DNA of 64,000 bases from Streptacidiphilus sp041262525 (GCF_041262525.1 NZ_JBGCCK010000001.1:186001-250000); one strand, 5' to 3'. Counted from the first letter of the stretch, positions 1 through 8,310 are shown. Notes: a model not told the origin generated them from the letters alone. A program made the numbers and translations.

Positions 1-289
1 CGCACTGCCCCGGCGCCGGGGTGACGACCCCGTAGAGCGCCGGAGGGCCGAACGGGAAGCCGAACCGGACCATCTGGACCGGGGATCCGGGCACCGGCGT
101 GATGGTCGCGGCGAGGTCGATGACTCCGGAGACCGTCGGCATCGTGCCCGGAGCGGCGCCGTTGACGCTCACCGAGATGGTTGCGGCCGGTGTAGCGGCA
201 TGGGCCGCGCCCGCGAGAGGGAGGGAGGCGCACAGAGCTGTGCCGGTCAGCACAGCCATGGATCTGAGGCGCCGGCGGGATATGCGCAC
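1..289 (-). CDS. Secreted protein of unknown function, N-terminal part (runs off left edge)
   Basis: Only the first 96 codons lie in the window. The GTG at 289 is preceded by GAGGAG at suitable spacing. The first ~30 residues form a signal peptide: a basic start (VRISRRRLRS), a hydrophobic stretch (MAVLTGTALCASLPLAGAA) and an Ala-x-Ala cleavage site just before ATPAA. The mature part begins with short Thr/Ser/Val-rich segments that look beta-stranded. No domain is recognisable from what is visible. An in-frame ATG at 259 would cut off the basic n-region, so the GTG is preferred. Confidence 0.7.
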   Translation of the reverse strand, partial: MRISRRRLRSMAVLTGTALCASLPLAGAAHAATPAATISVSVNGAAPGTMPTVSGVIDLAATITPVPGSPVQMVRFGFPFGPPALYGVVTPAPGQC

Positions 290-398
290 GGAGCTCCTCG
301 TGAAAGGTATGAGGGATCACCCGATGGTGATCAGCGAGTGGACTTTAGCGTTCCGTGTGCCATTCGCACATATCGCTTGTACAAAAGACGTCGGATTC

Positions 399-1658
399 TT
401 ATCGACGCCGCCGGTGCGAGGCCCTTCCGGGTGCCGGAACTGGCGTTGTGTCCCGAACGTCCCGCGACGCGACCAGCGCGGCCAGCGCCGTCGTCAGCGG
501 CACGGAGGCGATCAGGCCGATGCTGCCGACGAGCGTGCGCACGACCTCCTCGGCCACGATCTCGCTGGTGGCCACCTGCCAGACGCCCCGATGCGACAGC
601 GAGAACAGCAGCATCAGCGGCAGCGCCGCGCCCGCGTAGGCCATGACGAGGGTGTTGACCGTCGACGCGATGTGGTCCCGGCCGATGCGGATGCCCGCGC
701 GGTAGAGCGCGCGGGCGCCCATGGTCGGGTTGGCGGCGCGCAGCTCCCAGACCGAGCTGGCCTGGGTGACCGTCACGTCGTTGAGTACGCCGAGCGAGCC
801 GATGATGACGCCGGCCAGCAGCAGGCCGGGGAGTTGGATGCCGGGGAAGAGCGAGTGCACGAAGGCGGTCTCGTCGGAGGTGTTGCCGGTCAGTCGGGTC
901 AGCTGGATGAACGCCTCGCCGAGGCCGCCGATCAGTGCGAGCGAGACCATCGTGCCGAGCACGGCGACGGAGGTGCGCGCGGAGAGGCCGTGGCAGAGGT
1001 AGAGCGCGAGCAGCATGATCAGCCCGCCGCCGACCACCGCGACCGCCAGCGGGTTCTCCCCGCCGAGGATCGCCGGCAGGACGAAGAACGCGAGCACCAG
1101 AAAGCTGATCGCCAGCGCCACCAGCGCGGCCAGGCCGCGCAGTCGGCCGATCAGGACGACGGCGATGGCGAAGACGCCCGCGAGGATCGCCATCGGCGTA
1201 CTGCGGTCCGCGTCCTCGACGGTGTACTGGAGCGCGGCGGGGGCGCTCGGCGAGTAGTCCACCACGACCTGCTCGCCCGCGAGGTAGACGGCGCTCTGGT
1301 CCGGCGGCAGGGTCTGCGTGACGCTGTGGCCGCTGTCCTTGCCGCTGGTCAGGTGGATGGTGATCTCGGTGCAGGTCGTCGTGGTGCCCTGTCCGCACGG
1401 GACCGAGCGCGTCGCGGTCACGGTGCCGCTCACGGTCAGCTGGTCGAAGCCGGTCCCCGTCGGCGCGTGCGAGGGCAGCGGCGCGGGCCAGAGCAGTGCC
1501 AGCCCGCACAGCACGGCCAGCGCGAACGGCACCAGCACGGCCGCGAGCAGCACGCGCAGCCGCGCGGAGGCGGGGCTGGCGGGGCCGTGGTCGTGGGTGT
1601 GCCCGCTGTGCCCGGTTTGCCCGCTGTGCTCGTGGGCCGGGTGGTGCTGCTCTGCCAC
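399..1658 (-). CDS. YibE/F family multi-pass membrane protein
   Basis: The product (419 aa from the GTG at 1658) has a His-rich cytosolic tail (HHPAHEHSGQTGHSGHTHDH), one membrane segment, a ~90-residue extracytoplasmic domain with a CGQGTTTTC loop, then about seven membrane segments. The order and the motif GSLGVLNDVTVTQASSVWEL are those of the YibE/F family, whose function is not established. An in-frame ATG at 1742 would add 28 residues without a ribosome site; a TAGCGT hexamer eight bases before the GTG suggests a leaderless start. It is divergent from thiC and leaves the riboswitch leader free. Confidence 0.75.
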   Translation of the reverse strand: MAEQHHPAHEHSGQTGHSGHTHDHGPASPASARLRVLLAAVLVPFALAVLCGLALLWPAPLPSHAPTGTGFDQLTVSGTVTATRSVPCGQGTTTTCTEITIHLTSGKDSGHSVTQTLPPDQSAVYLAGEQVVVDYSPSAPAALQYTVEDADRSTPMAILAGVFAIAVVLIGRLRGLAALVALAISFLVLAFFVLPAILGGENPLAVAVVGGGLIMLLALYLCHGLSARTSVAVLGTMVSLALIGGLGEAFIQLTRLTGNTSDETAFVHSLFPGIQLPGLLLAGVIIGSLGVLNDVTVTQASSVWELRAANPTMGARALYRAGIRIGRDHIASTVNTLVMAYAGAALPLMLLFSLSHRGVWQVATSEIVAEEVVRTLVGSIGLIASVPLTTALAALVASRDVRDTTPVPAPGRASHRRRR

Positions 1659-1752
1659 GCTGGCGAACGCTACAGCGGCGACCGCTCCGCGGACAGCCCT
1701 GGCCAAGCGATGGCACCCCTCGCTACGGTGTGTGCATCTCATCTGTAGACGC

Positions 1753-1872
1753 GGGAGCTCGGAGCACCGGGCTGAGAGGGCGCTGACCGTCGTACACGCG
1801 AACGTGAATTCGCGTACGACGAACGCTTGCGCCGACCGCAGGAACCTGACCGGGTAATGCCGGCGTAGGGAG
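1753..1872 (+). promoter_or_regulatory. TPP riboswitch (THI element) in the thiC leader
   Basis: Two conserved thi-box blocks are visible: CTGAGA at 1772-1777 and the stretch ending AACCTGACCGGGTAATGCC with GCGTAGGGA just before thiC. Between them is a long variable P3 arm with GTCGTAC/GTACGAC ends. This is the standard thiamine-pyrophosphate aptamer. The ribosome site AGGGAG (1867-1872) forms its 3' edge, which suggests that ligand binding hides the site and blocks thiC translation. Confidence 0.93.
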
Positions 1873-1883
1873 TAGTGGGTCTG

Positions 1884-3698
1884 ATGACCATGCACGACGA
1901 CGCACAGCAGAAGTCTGCCTCCAGCACGGGCTCCAGCACGGGGGGTGGCTACCCCACCCCGGCCTGGCGCAAGGCGTACCGCCAGGGGACCCGCCCCGAT
2001 CTGCGCGTCCCGTACCGTGAGGTGCTGCTCAGCACGGGCGGCACCGTCCCGCTGTACGACACCTCGGGTCCGTACACCGATCCGGGCTTCGAACCGGACG
2101 TGCGCCGCGGCCTGCCGCCGCTGCGTGACGCCTGGATCAGCCAGCGCGGGGACGTCGAGGACTACCACGGGCGCGAGCCGCGCCCGGAGGACGACGGCCT
2201 CAAACACACCACCCCGCGCGGCGGGGCGGGTCTGGCCAACCTCGACGCGGTCTTCCCAGGCCGCCCGCGCCGCCCGCGTCGCGGACGCGAGGGCGCGGCG
2301 GTGACCCAACTCGCATACGCGCGACAGGGGATCGTCACGGCGGAGATGGAGTTCGCGGCGCTGCGCGAGGGCATGTGGCCGGAGACCGTCCGTGAGGAGA
2401 TCGCGGCGGGCCGGGCCGTGCTGCCGGCCAACGTGAACCACCCGGAGTCGGAGCCGATGCTGATCGGCTCGAAGTTCCTGGTGAAGATCAACGCCAATAT
2501 CGGCAACTCGGCGGTGACCTCCTCGATCGAGGAGGAGGTGGAGAAGATGTCCTGGGCGACGCGTTGGGGCGCGGACACCGTGATGGACCTCTCCACCGGC
2601 CGCAACATCCACACCACCCGCGAGTGGATCCTGCGCAACTCGCCCGTTCCGATCGGCACGGTGCCGCTGTACCAGGCGCTGGAGAAGGTCGACGGCAAGG
2701 CGGAGGAGCTGAGCTGGGAGGTCTACCGGGACACGGTGATCGAACAGTGCGAGCAGGGCGTCGACTACATGACCGTGCACGCGGGCGTGCTGCTGCGCTA
2801 CGTGCCGATGACGGCCCGCCGCAAGACCGGCATCGTCTCGCGCGGCGGCTCGATCATGGCGGCGTGGTGCCTGGCGCACCATCAGGAGAACTTCCTCTAC
2901 ACGAACTTCGAGGAGCTCTGCGACATCCTGCGCGCGTACGACGTCACGTACTCGCTGGGCGACGGGCTGCGTCCCGGCTCGATCGCGGACGCGAACGACG
3001 AGGCGCAGTTCGCTGAGTTGCAGACGCTGGGCGAGCTCGGTCGGATCGCGCGTGCGCGTGACGTCCAGGTGATGATCGAGGGCCCGGGACACGTCCCGAT
3101 GCACAAGATCAAGGAGAACATGGATCTCCAGAAGGAGATCTGCGACGAGGCCCCCTTCTACACACTGGGCCCGCTGACGACGGACGTGGCCCCCGGCTAC
3201 GACCACATCACCTCCGGCATCGGCGCGGCGATGATCGCCTGGTGGGGCACGGCGATGCTCTGCTACGTCACGCCGAAGGAGCACCTGGGCCTGCCCAACC
3301 GCGACGACGTGAAGACGGGCGTGATCACCTACAAGATCGCCGCCCACGCCGCGGACCTCGCCAAGGGCCACCCCTCCGCCCAGGACTGGGACGACGCCCT
3401 CTCCGACGCCCGCTTCGAGTTCCGCTGGGAGGACCAGTTCAACCTGGCCCTCGACCCGGAGACCGCCCGCGACTTCCACGACGAGACGCTGCCGGCGGAG
3501 CCCGCGAAGACGGCGCACTTCTGCTCGATGTGCGGGCCGAAGTTCTGCAGCATGAAGATTAGTCGAACCGTCATAGAGATGTTCGCCGGTGACCAGGCGC
3601 TGAACAGCGACGATTCGACGGTCGTCGCTGGCATGAAGGCCAAGTCGGAGGAGTTCGCGGCGCTTGGCCACCAGGTCTATCTGCCGGTCGTCGACTAA
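1884..3698 (+). CDS. thiC: Phosphomethylpyrimidine synthase ThiC
   Basis: Radical-SAM enzyme converting aminoimidazole ribotide to HMP phosphate for thiamine synthesis, in the cytoplasm. The 604-residue product is full length and ends with the family's C-terminal cluster motif CSMCGPKFC, which binds the 4Fe-4S centre. The ATG at 1884 is chosen because AGGGAG lies 11 bases upstream; a GTG at 1875 is too close to it. The last ~47 codons after the CSMKI motif (from 3560) look unlike the rest: they include a rare ATA codon and a TAA stop and diverge from the usual family tail. A second, more typical tail lies at 6290-6425, so this 3' end may have been supplied by a mobile element. Confidence 0.97.
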   Translation: MTMHDDAQQKSASSTGSSTGGGYPTPAWRKAYRQGTRPDLRVPYREVLLSTGGTVPLYDTSGPYTDPGFEPDVRRGLPPLRDAWISQRGDVEDYHGREPRPEDDGLKHTTPRGGAGLANLDAVFPGRPRRPRRGREGAAVTQLAYARQGIVTAEMEFAALREGMWPETVREEIAAGRAVLPANVNHPESEPMLIGSKFLVKINANIGNSAVTSSIEEEVEKMSWATRWGADTVMDLSTGRNIHTTREWILRNSPVPIGTVPLYQALEKVDGKAEELSWEVYRDTVIEQCEQGVDYMTVHAGVLLRYVPMTARRKTGIVSRGGSIMAAWCLAHHQENFLYTNFEELCDILRAYDVTYSLGDGLRPGSIADANDEAQFAELQTLGELGRIARARDVQVMIEGPGHVPMHKIKENMDLQKEICDEAPFYTLGPLTTDVAPGYDHITSGIGAAMIAWWGTAMLCYVTPKEHLGLPNRDDVKTGVITYKIAAHAADLAKGHPSAQDWDDALSDARFEFRWEDQFNLALDPETARDFHDETLPAEPAKTAHFCSMCGPKFCSMKISRTVIEMFAGDQALNSDDSTVVAGMKAKSEEFAALGHQVYLPVVD

Positions 3699-3715
3699 AG
3701 GGTCGGACACAAGCC

Positions 3716-3760
3716 AGGGCCAGTGCGCGCGGTCTGGGGAGAGCGCGTGCACTGGCCCTT
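3716..3760 (+). terminator. Hairpin terminator after thiC
   Basis: Arms GGGCCAGTGCGCGC and GCGCGTGCACTGGCCC pair around a short loop 18 bases after the thiC stop. The stem is long and GC-rich and is followed by TT. If the thiC tail was brought in by an element, this hairpin came with it. Confidence 0.75.
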
Positions 3761-3774
3761 CCACGCCGTCGGAC

Positions 3775-3930
3775 TTACGCGGCTGACAGGAGTTCTTGGA
3801 CTGCCTCGACGCAGCGGGAGGACGTCACCTGCCGGGACAGGTTGAGTGTTCGGAGGCCCGCTGGGTGTGCCGCTTCAAGGTCACGCCGTTGCAGGTGCGA
3901 GGCGGCGAGTGCGGCCTGGGACATGACTCC
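3775..3930 (-). pseudogene. C-terminal fragment of an XRE-type/TPR regulator
   Basis: The minus strand reads, from about 3930, a peptide with MSQAALAASHLQRRDLEAAH then TLNLSRQVTSSRCVEAVQEL and a TAA stop at 3775. This resembles the C-terminal repeat region of the many actinomycete helix-turn-helix regulators with TPR-like tails. No N-terminal half, helix-turn-helix or start is visible upstream in any frame, so it is a remnant. It lies inside the putative decayed element. Confidence 0.45.
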
Positions 3931-4122
3931 CCGCCAAATTCCCAGCGGCGGGCACGCTCTGGACGCGCATCACTGGCATATCGCTCACCGGACCCCAGTC
4001 GCCAAGCGCCGACGCGGCGCGTTCCCGCCCCGCCCGGTCCCATGCTCGAAGGTGATCGCAGAAGGGTGCAGCTGTAGTACTACAATCCGCTCGAACTCAC
4101 TGGCTGCCTAGAGGCGGATACC

Positions 4123-5736
4123 TTGATAAAACGGGCTGGCAAGGCTCGGTGCGGAATGTTTCTCAGCATGGTCATCGGCATGGGACTGGTCGGGGCGTCC
4201 AGCCCGGCGACGGCGGCCAGCGTGCCGCAGCAGTGGATCAACTCGACCGGACCCGTGGCCTCATCGAACTACCAGACGTACACGGCGTCGTCGACGGGAA
4301 CTTCCCCGGCGCATGTGACGCTGACGCTCACCCAGTCCAGCGCGCTGGGATTCAAGATCAAGAGCGTGTTCTCGGACAGCACCGCCGGGGCCACCGTGGC
4401 ATCGAACAACGCGATGTCGGACCATATCTACGACTCTGCGAACAAGAGCCCCATTGATTGGAGCTTGACTGACGGCAACACTGACACAGGCAGCTTCGAC
4501 TACATCCTTCCGGGCTCCTACCTGGTCACCGATACCGTGACCGACAGCAATGGTGCGACAGCCACCGCTTCCGTCGAGGTGAACACGCTCGGCTCGGCGT
4601 ACTCCACGGTGACGCCGACCCGGCTCCTGGATACGCGCTACGGCATCGGTGCTGCCAAGCACACCGTAGGACCGAACTCGATCGTCAAGCTGCGGGTCGA
4701 GGGCGCCGGGCCGGTGCCGTCGAGCGGCGTGACCGCGGTGGTGCTGAACCTGACGGCCGTCCCAGTCTCGGGAGCCGGTTTCGTCACGGCATATCCGAGC
4801 GACGACGGCACTGCGGTGCCTATTGCCTCAAGCCTCAACTACGTCCCGGGGCAGACCGTTGCGAACCTCGTCACCGTGCCCGTGGGGCGCGACGGCTACG
4901 TCTACCTCGCCGACAAGGGCGGCACGATCAACCTGATCGCGGATGCCAGCGGCTACTACTCGCGTACGGCTCCTGACCTCTACGAGCCCGTCATGCCGCA
5001 GCGCCTCCTTGACACCCGTATCGGGACGGGCGCCTCGAAGGGCGCTGTCCCCAACGGCGGCACCGTGAAGCTCGCGGTCGCGCTCGGCGACACCTACCTG
5101 CCCCCGGCCGGGGAGATGACGGCGGCCGCGGTCAACATCACCGTCGTCAACGCGACCAACGGCGGCTTCGTCACCGCGTACGCCGACGGTGCGAGTCGAC
5201 CGGGCACGTCCAACGTGAACTTCGCCAAGGGGCAGATCGTCTCGAACAACGCCGTCGTCCCGGTGGCCGCGGACGGCAGGATCGACCTGACCGCCGCGTT
5301 GGGCACCACGGCCTCGGTGAACCTGGTGGTGGACATCGTCGGGTACTACTCGGCGTCGCCGAACTTCGCCACGACGGTATTCGTGCCGCTCGCGCCGAGC
5401 CGAGTCTTCGACAGCCGGCAGGACCGCCAGGGCCAGATCGCGAGCGGAGTCGAGTACGACCTCAACCTCGGCGAGTGGGCCATGCCGGTCGCGGCGGTCG
5501 AGATGAACGTGACGGTCACGAACACCAGGTCTGCCGGCTATCTGAACCTCTATACCTACGGGGCGCCCATCCCGGGCACCTCGAACACCAACTGGACTGC
5601 GGGGCAGACTCTCGCCAAGGGCGCGTCCGTCACTCCCAGCCAGTTCAACGGCTGGATCGCGATCTACAACGCGGGCGCCGGGGGCACGGACGTGATCCTC
5701 GACGTCTCGGGCTACTTCGAGAACGCGCGCGTGTAA
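4123..5736 (+). CDS. Secreted protein with three RLLDTR-type repeats
   Basis: The TTG at 4123 has GAGG nine bases upstream and gives a proper signal peptide (MIKRAGKARCG, hydrophobic core, SPATAAS); an ATG at 4156 would lose the basic region. Mature protein (total 537 aa): a PKD/Ig-like domain at about 35-160, then three repeats starting near residues 165, 291 and 424. Each opens with RLLDTR or RVFDSR, contains VxxNLTxxx..GFVTAY or a variant, and closes with D(I/A/V)xGYY/YF. Such repeats occur on actinobacterial exoproteins; the function is unknown. It stands alone, between thiC and remnants of mobile genes, and is probably cargo. Confidence 0.8.
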   Translation: MIKRAGKARCGMFLSMVIGMGLVGASSPATAASVPQQWINSTGPVASSNYQTYTASSTGTSPAHVTLTLTQSSALGFKIKSVFSDSTAGATVASNNAMSDHIYDSANKSPIDWSLTDGNTDTGSFDYILPGSYLVTDTVTDSNGATATASVEVNTLGSAYSTVTPTRLLDTRYGIGAAKHTVGPNSIVKLRVEGAGPVPSSGVTAVVLNLTAVPVSGAGFVTAYPSDDGTAVPIASSLNYVPGQTVANLVTVPVGRDGYVYLADKGGTINLIADASGYYSRTAPDLYEPVMPQRLLDTRIGTGASKGAVPNGGTVKLAVALGDTYLPPAGEMTAAAVNITVVNATNGGFVTAYADGASRPGTSNVNFAKGQIVSNNAVVPVAADGRIDLTAALGTTASVNLVVDIVGYYSASPNFATTVFVPLAPSRVFDSRQDRQGQIASGVEYDLNLGEWAMPVAAVEMNVTVTNTRSAGYLNLYTYGAPIPGTSNTNWTAGQTLAKGASVTPSQFNGWIAIYNAGAGGTDVILDVSGYFENARV

Positions 5737-5766
5737 CGCGACGCCCAATGAGCCCACAGACTCAGA

Positions 5767-5796
5767 AGGCCCGCACCGGCTTCCCGGTGCGGGCCT
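5767..5796 (+). terminator. Hairpin terminator after the repeat exoprotein
   Basis: AGGCCCGCACCGG pairs perfectly with CCGGTGCGGGCCT around a four-base loop, 30 bases after the stop codon at 5736. Confidence 0.85.
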
Positions 5797-5884
5797 GTCC
5801 GTGCACTCGCCTGCGGGCATCCATGGGGGTTCACGGCCGGGTCTGACGCGGAGCACGTGCTGCCTTGAACGACGGCGGTCGGCC

Positions 5885-6028
5885 GCCCGGTGCTGGTGGC
5901 AACGGTGACGCGCTCAGCGATCAGCAGCGGTTTGGGTTGGTCAAGTTGGAGCGCGCCGGCTTGTCGGGCTGGGGCATGCAGGCGGTGACGGACTCGCGCC
6001 ACTCAACCGGCCCCGTCGGCTTCGTCGA
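5885..6028 (-). pseudogene. Fragment of an AICE GntR/UTRA regulator gene
   Basis: This stretch is closely similar at base level to 38535-38670 inside the intact GntR gene of the AICE. Shared blocks encode ITxRVTVAT, MPQPD and WRESV. It carries a premature TGA just before the WRES motif and a one-base frame change after MPQPD, and both ends of the gene are missing. It shows that an AICE related to the one at 32-45.7 kb was once here. Confidence 0.75.
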
Positions 6029-6031
6029 GGC

Positions 6032-6091
6032 GGATGATCCAGATGTTCGCCGTAGGCCAGGTGCCGTTGTCCGTAGGCAGGTGAGGTCGGC
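6032..6091 (-). pseudogene. Fragment of an AICE Rep (RepSA-like) gene
   Basis: The minus strand encodes TSPAYGQRHLAYGEHLD, matching ASPAYGQRRLCYGGQIE of the intact Rep at 42709-42760. Only about 20 codons remain, and the sequence passes directly into the GntR fragment, so a deletion has fused the two genes. Confidence 0.65.
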
Positions 6092-6131
6092 GCACTGGGC
6101 CTGACCGCGCCGTGGGCCACATCCGACCTGC

Positions 6132-6272
6132 TCACCGCGACGATGCACCCTGCAGCCAGACTATGCACTTCATCTGCGGATCCACCGCGAGGAGCGTCTT
6201 GACCTCCTCCACGCTGGGAGGATCGGGGAGTAACCCCCGAAGCCTTTTGTCTTTCTCGTCCCCCGTAGCCAT
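6132..6272 (-). CDS. Possible small protein next to the thiC-side attachment site
   Basis: A 46-codon frame starts with ATG at 6272, preceded six bases upstream by GAAGGGG. The product begins MATGDEKDKRLRGLLPDPP and continues SVEEVKTLLAVDPQMK, then WLQGASSR. The SVEEVxxLL segment faintly recalls the helix-turn-helix of small excisionases, but this is too short to claim. It abuts the putative element end, where integrase or excisionase genes usually lie. It may be chance or a truncated gene. Confidence 0.3.
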   Translation of the reverse strand: MATGDEKDKRLRGLLPDPPSVEEVKTLLAVDPQMKCIVWLQGASSR

Positions 6273-6289
6273 GTCTGCCCCTTCTGCGG

Positions 6290-6425
6290 CAGCATGAAGA
6301 TCTCGCCGAACATCCGCGACGAGTTCGGTGCGGACCTCGCGCTCGACCCGGACGCGGGCATGCGAGCCAAGTCCGAGGAGTTCGCGGCCCAGGGTAACCG
6401 GGGCTACCTGCCCGTCGTGGACTGA
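6290..6425 (+). pseudogene. Displaced native 3' end of thiC
   Basis: From CAGCATGAAGAT the plus strand reads SMKISPNIRDEFGADLA, then AGMRAKSEEFAAQGNRGYLP and VVD before TGA. This aligns with the C-terminus of the intact ThiC (AGMKAKSEEFAALG..YLPVVD) and looks closer to the usual family tail than the functional copy does. The cluster-binding CxxCxxxxC segment is not intact upstream. A terminator hairpin follows at once, as expected for the original end of the thiC transcript. Confidence 0.8.
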
Positions 6426-6435
6426 GCCTGGCCGA

Positions 6436-6470
6436 GGGACCGGTCCGTGCTGCGGCGCGCGACCGGTCCC
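6436..6470 (+). terminator. Hairpin after the thiC 3' fragment
   Basis: GGGACCGGTC and GACCGGTCCC form a perfect ten-pair stem. It probably ended the ancestral thiC transcript before integration separated it from the gene. Confidence 0.75.
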
Positions 6471-6577
6471 TGCTGTGAAGCGTCGTCAGGGGCGGGCTGT
6501 TGTTCGACGGTTCGCTCGGGGATGCGAGGATTCCCCCTGCCGGATCGGAGTTGATCGGGCGACGGAGGGGGAGTGAC

Positions 6578-7726
6578 GTGAAGCGAAAGACCCTATTGAT
6601 CTCCACGGCGGGGGCGGTGCTCGCTGCGGCCGCGGTGGCTGGGGTGATCTCATCGGCCTCGGCGGCCAGCGCGCCCGGGATCGTCGGAGCGCCCGGGAAG
6701 GTGGATCGAGCCACCATCGCGTCCTTCGACCGCATGGCGCAGGCCGCTCTGGACCGACGGACGGCGGCACTGCTGAACACGACTGCCGCCCGGCAGGCGG
6801 CCCCGCAAGCGGACGCGCACGTCAGCCTGGCGGCCGGGCTGGCCCGGACCGAGGACCAGGTCGTCTCCTCGCTGCGGGCCCGCAAAGCGCGGCTTGCGGC
6901 TGTGGGAGAGGTGTACAGCGCGGGTCGTACCAAGGTCACAGTGGACAACGTCGTGGTCAACGGCGGGCGGGCCGACGTCTACGTCACCGAGACCACGACC
7001 CTGACCTACAAGAAGCTGCGCGGCGACGAGCCCGCGACGACGGGCTTCCAGGCGAAGCATGACGTGACCTTCGCCGCCACGTCCCAAGGGCGTTGGCAGC
7101 TGACGGGTATCGAGGACCAGCTCACCGGCGGCGTTCCGCAGGTCAACGCGCCCGCCCCGAACGTGGCGTCGGCCGCGTCCGTCGACCCCCTGCAGGGGAC
7201 CCCCGCGGACACCTCGTGGCCGGCCTCGCCGCTTCCGAAGGGCGTGAGTTCCAAGGGGTACAACTACGCGGCGATGGCGGCCTACGCGGAGAAGTACTGG
7301 AGCCGCTACAACCCCGCCTACCGGCAGTTCAACGGCGCGGGCGGGGACTGCACCAACTTCATCAGCCAGTCGCTGAAGGCGGGCGGCTGGAAGAACGCCC
7401 CTGGCATCGACTCGGACTATCACAACTGGTGGTACAGCGCCGACAGCGAGAGCTGGACCTGGGTCGGGGCCAACGACTGGTCCTGGTTCGCGCTCTCCAG
7501 CAAGCGGGTGACGAACCTGAAGAACGTCTACCAGCTCGGCGTCGGGGACATCCTGCAGATGGACTTCAACCGGGACGGCTCCAAGGACCACTCCATGATC
7601 GTCACTTACCGCAGCCGGTCCGGTATGCCGTACGTGACCTACCACTCCACGAACACCTATCGCAGGTCGGTGGCGAGCCTGGTCATGTCCTTCCCGGACG
7701 CGGTCTACTACGCCTATCGCACCTGA
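6578..7726 (+). CDS. Secreted amidase-like protein (putative amidase domain, Amidase_6)
   Basis: The 382-residue product starts at GTG 6578 behind a strong GGAGGGGGAG site. A signal peptide (VKRKTLLISTAG..., hydrophobic core, ASAAS) targets it for export. The N-terminal third is variable; the C-terminal ~150 residues form the putative amidase domain, with GGDCTNFISQ (Cys258) and DHSMIVTY (His338) as the likely catalytic Cys and His of an NlpC/P60-like fold. Many Trp/Tyr residues (NWWYS, WTWVGAND) are typical. It probably acts on peptidoglycan or peptides outside the cell; the substrate is not known. It stands alone. Confidence 0.8.
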   Translation: MKRKTLLISTAGAVLAAAAVAGVISSASAASAPGIVGAPGKVDRATIASFDRMAQAALDRRTAALLNTTAARQAAPQADAHVSLAAGLARTEDQVVSSLRARKARLAAVGEVYSAGRTKVTVDNVVVNGGRADVYVTETTTLTYKKLRGDEPATTGFQAKHDVTFAATSQGRWQLTGIEDQLTGGVPQVNAPAPNVASAASVDPLQGTPADTSWPASPLPKGVSSKGYNYAAMAAYAEKYWSRYNPAYRQFNGAGGDCTNFISQSLKAGGWKNAPGIDSDYHNWWYSADSESWTWVGANDWSWFALSSKRVTNLKNVYQLGVGDILQMDFNRDGSKDHSMIVTYRSRSGMPYVTYHSTNTYRRSVASLVMSFPDAVYYAYRT

Positions 7727-7785
7727 CAGACAGCACCTGACAGCACCTGACAGCGGCGGACGGTTCGACGGGGCCGGGACCGCCG

Positions 7786-7831
7786 ACCATGATCGCCAGG
7801 TGTTTCACGTGAAACACCTGGCGATCATGGT
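7786..7831. repeat. 46-bp perfect palindrome with parS-like core, copy 1
   Basis: Every base from 7786 to 7831 pairs about the centre CACGTG; the inner 14 bases, GTTTCACGTGAAAC, equal the actinobacterial parS core. It lies between the convergent amidase and CBS genes, so it could act as a terminator. Related copies are at 16760, 47409 and 47507. Confidence 0.9.
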
Positions 7832-7842
7832 GTGGCGCCCGC

Positions 7843-8310
7843 TCAGACGAGGGCGCCGGCGCGCAGCATGCCCTGGACCCGGTCGCGCTTGATGACGCCG
7901 AGGAGGTAGCCGTCGTCGTCGACGACCGGCCAGATCGCGAGGTCCTTGATGATCATGGTGAGGGATGCCATGCGCAGGCCCAGGCCGGGCCAGGCGAAGG
8001 GGCCGCGCTGGTGGGCGGTGTCGCGGATCGGGGTGCGTTCGGTGTACCAGGAGCGGGCGAGGAACGGGTGGAGACTGGCCCTGGACACCAGGCCGGCGCA
8101 GCGGCCGTTGTGGTCGCGGACGAGAAGGTAGTCGACGTGCGCGCCACACAGGATGTCGTTGGCCTGATCGACGGTGCTGTCGTCGGCTATCTGGTACTCG
8201 CACGGCTCCATCGCGTCGGCGACGGTGAGACCGGTGTGGCGGCCGGTGCTGAGGCCGGGGCTGAGGCTCTCCGGCAGACGTTCCGGCAAAAGGGGAAGGG
8301 TGGTGGTCAC
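7843..8310 (-). CDS. CBS-domain protein
   Basis: A pair of CBS motifs fills the protein: TVADAMEPCEYQIADDSTVD...VDYLLVRDHNGRCAGLVS, then ASLTMIIKDLAIWPVVDDDG and LLGVIKRDRV. CBS pairs bind adenosyl ligands and act as sensors. The frame is open up to 8502, but the preceding sequence is not CBS-like. The GTG at 8310 (VTTTLPLLPE) is taken as start, giving 155 aa, though no clear ribosome site was seen. Similar stand-alone CBS proteins are common in Streptomyces; the ligand is unknown. Confidence 0.7.
   Translation of the reverse strand: MTTTLPLLPERLPESLSPGLSTGRHTGLTVADAMEPCEYQIADDSTVDQANDILCGAHVDYLLVRDHNGRCAGLVSRASLHPFLARSWYTERTPIRDTAHQRGPFAWPGLGLRMASLTMIIKDLAIWPVVDDDGYLLGVIKRDRVQGMLRAGALV

Larger units (their letters stand above)
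3548..6301. mobile_element. Decayed integrative element inserted in the 3' end of thiC
   Basis: The 12-base sequence CAGCATGAAGAT occurs in thiC at 3548-3559 and again at 6290-6301, both times in the same reading frame at the codons for SMKI. To its right at 6302 follows a second thiC 3' end with its own stop and hairpin. Between the copies are a broken regulator, a secreted-protein gene and fused fragments of AICE-type GntR and Rep genes. The simplest reading is site-specific integration with the element supplying a replacement thiC tail. No integrase remains. A partial thiC duplication is the alternative. Confidence 0.6.

Noticed and set aside
99..1748. Plus-strand frame of 549 codons opposite the YibE/F gene
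   Set aside because: Low-complexity Arg/Asp/Gln-rich translation typical of antisense frames; the minus strand encodes a coherent membrane protein.
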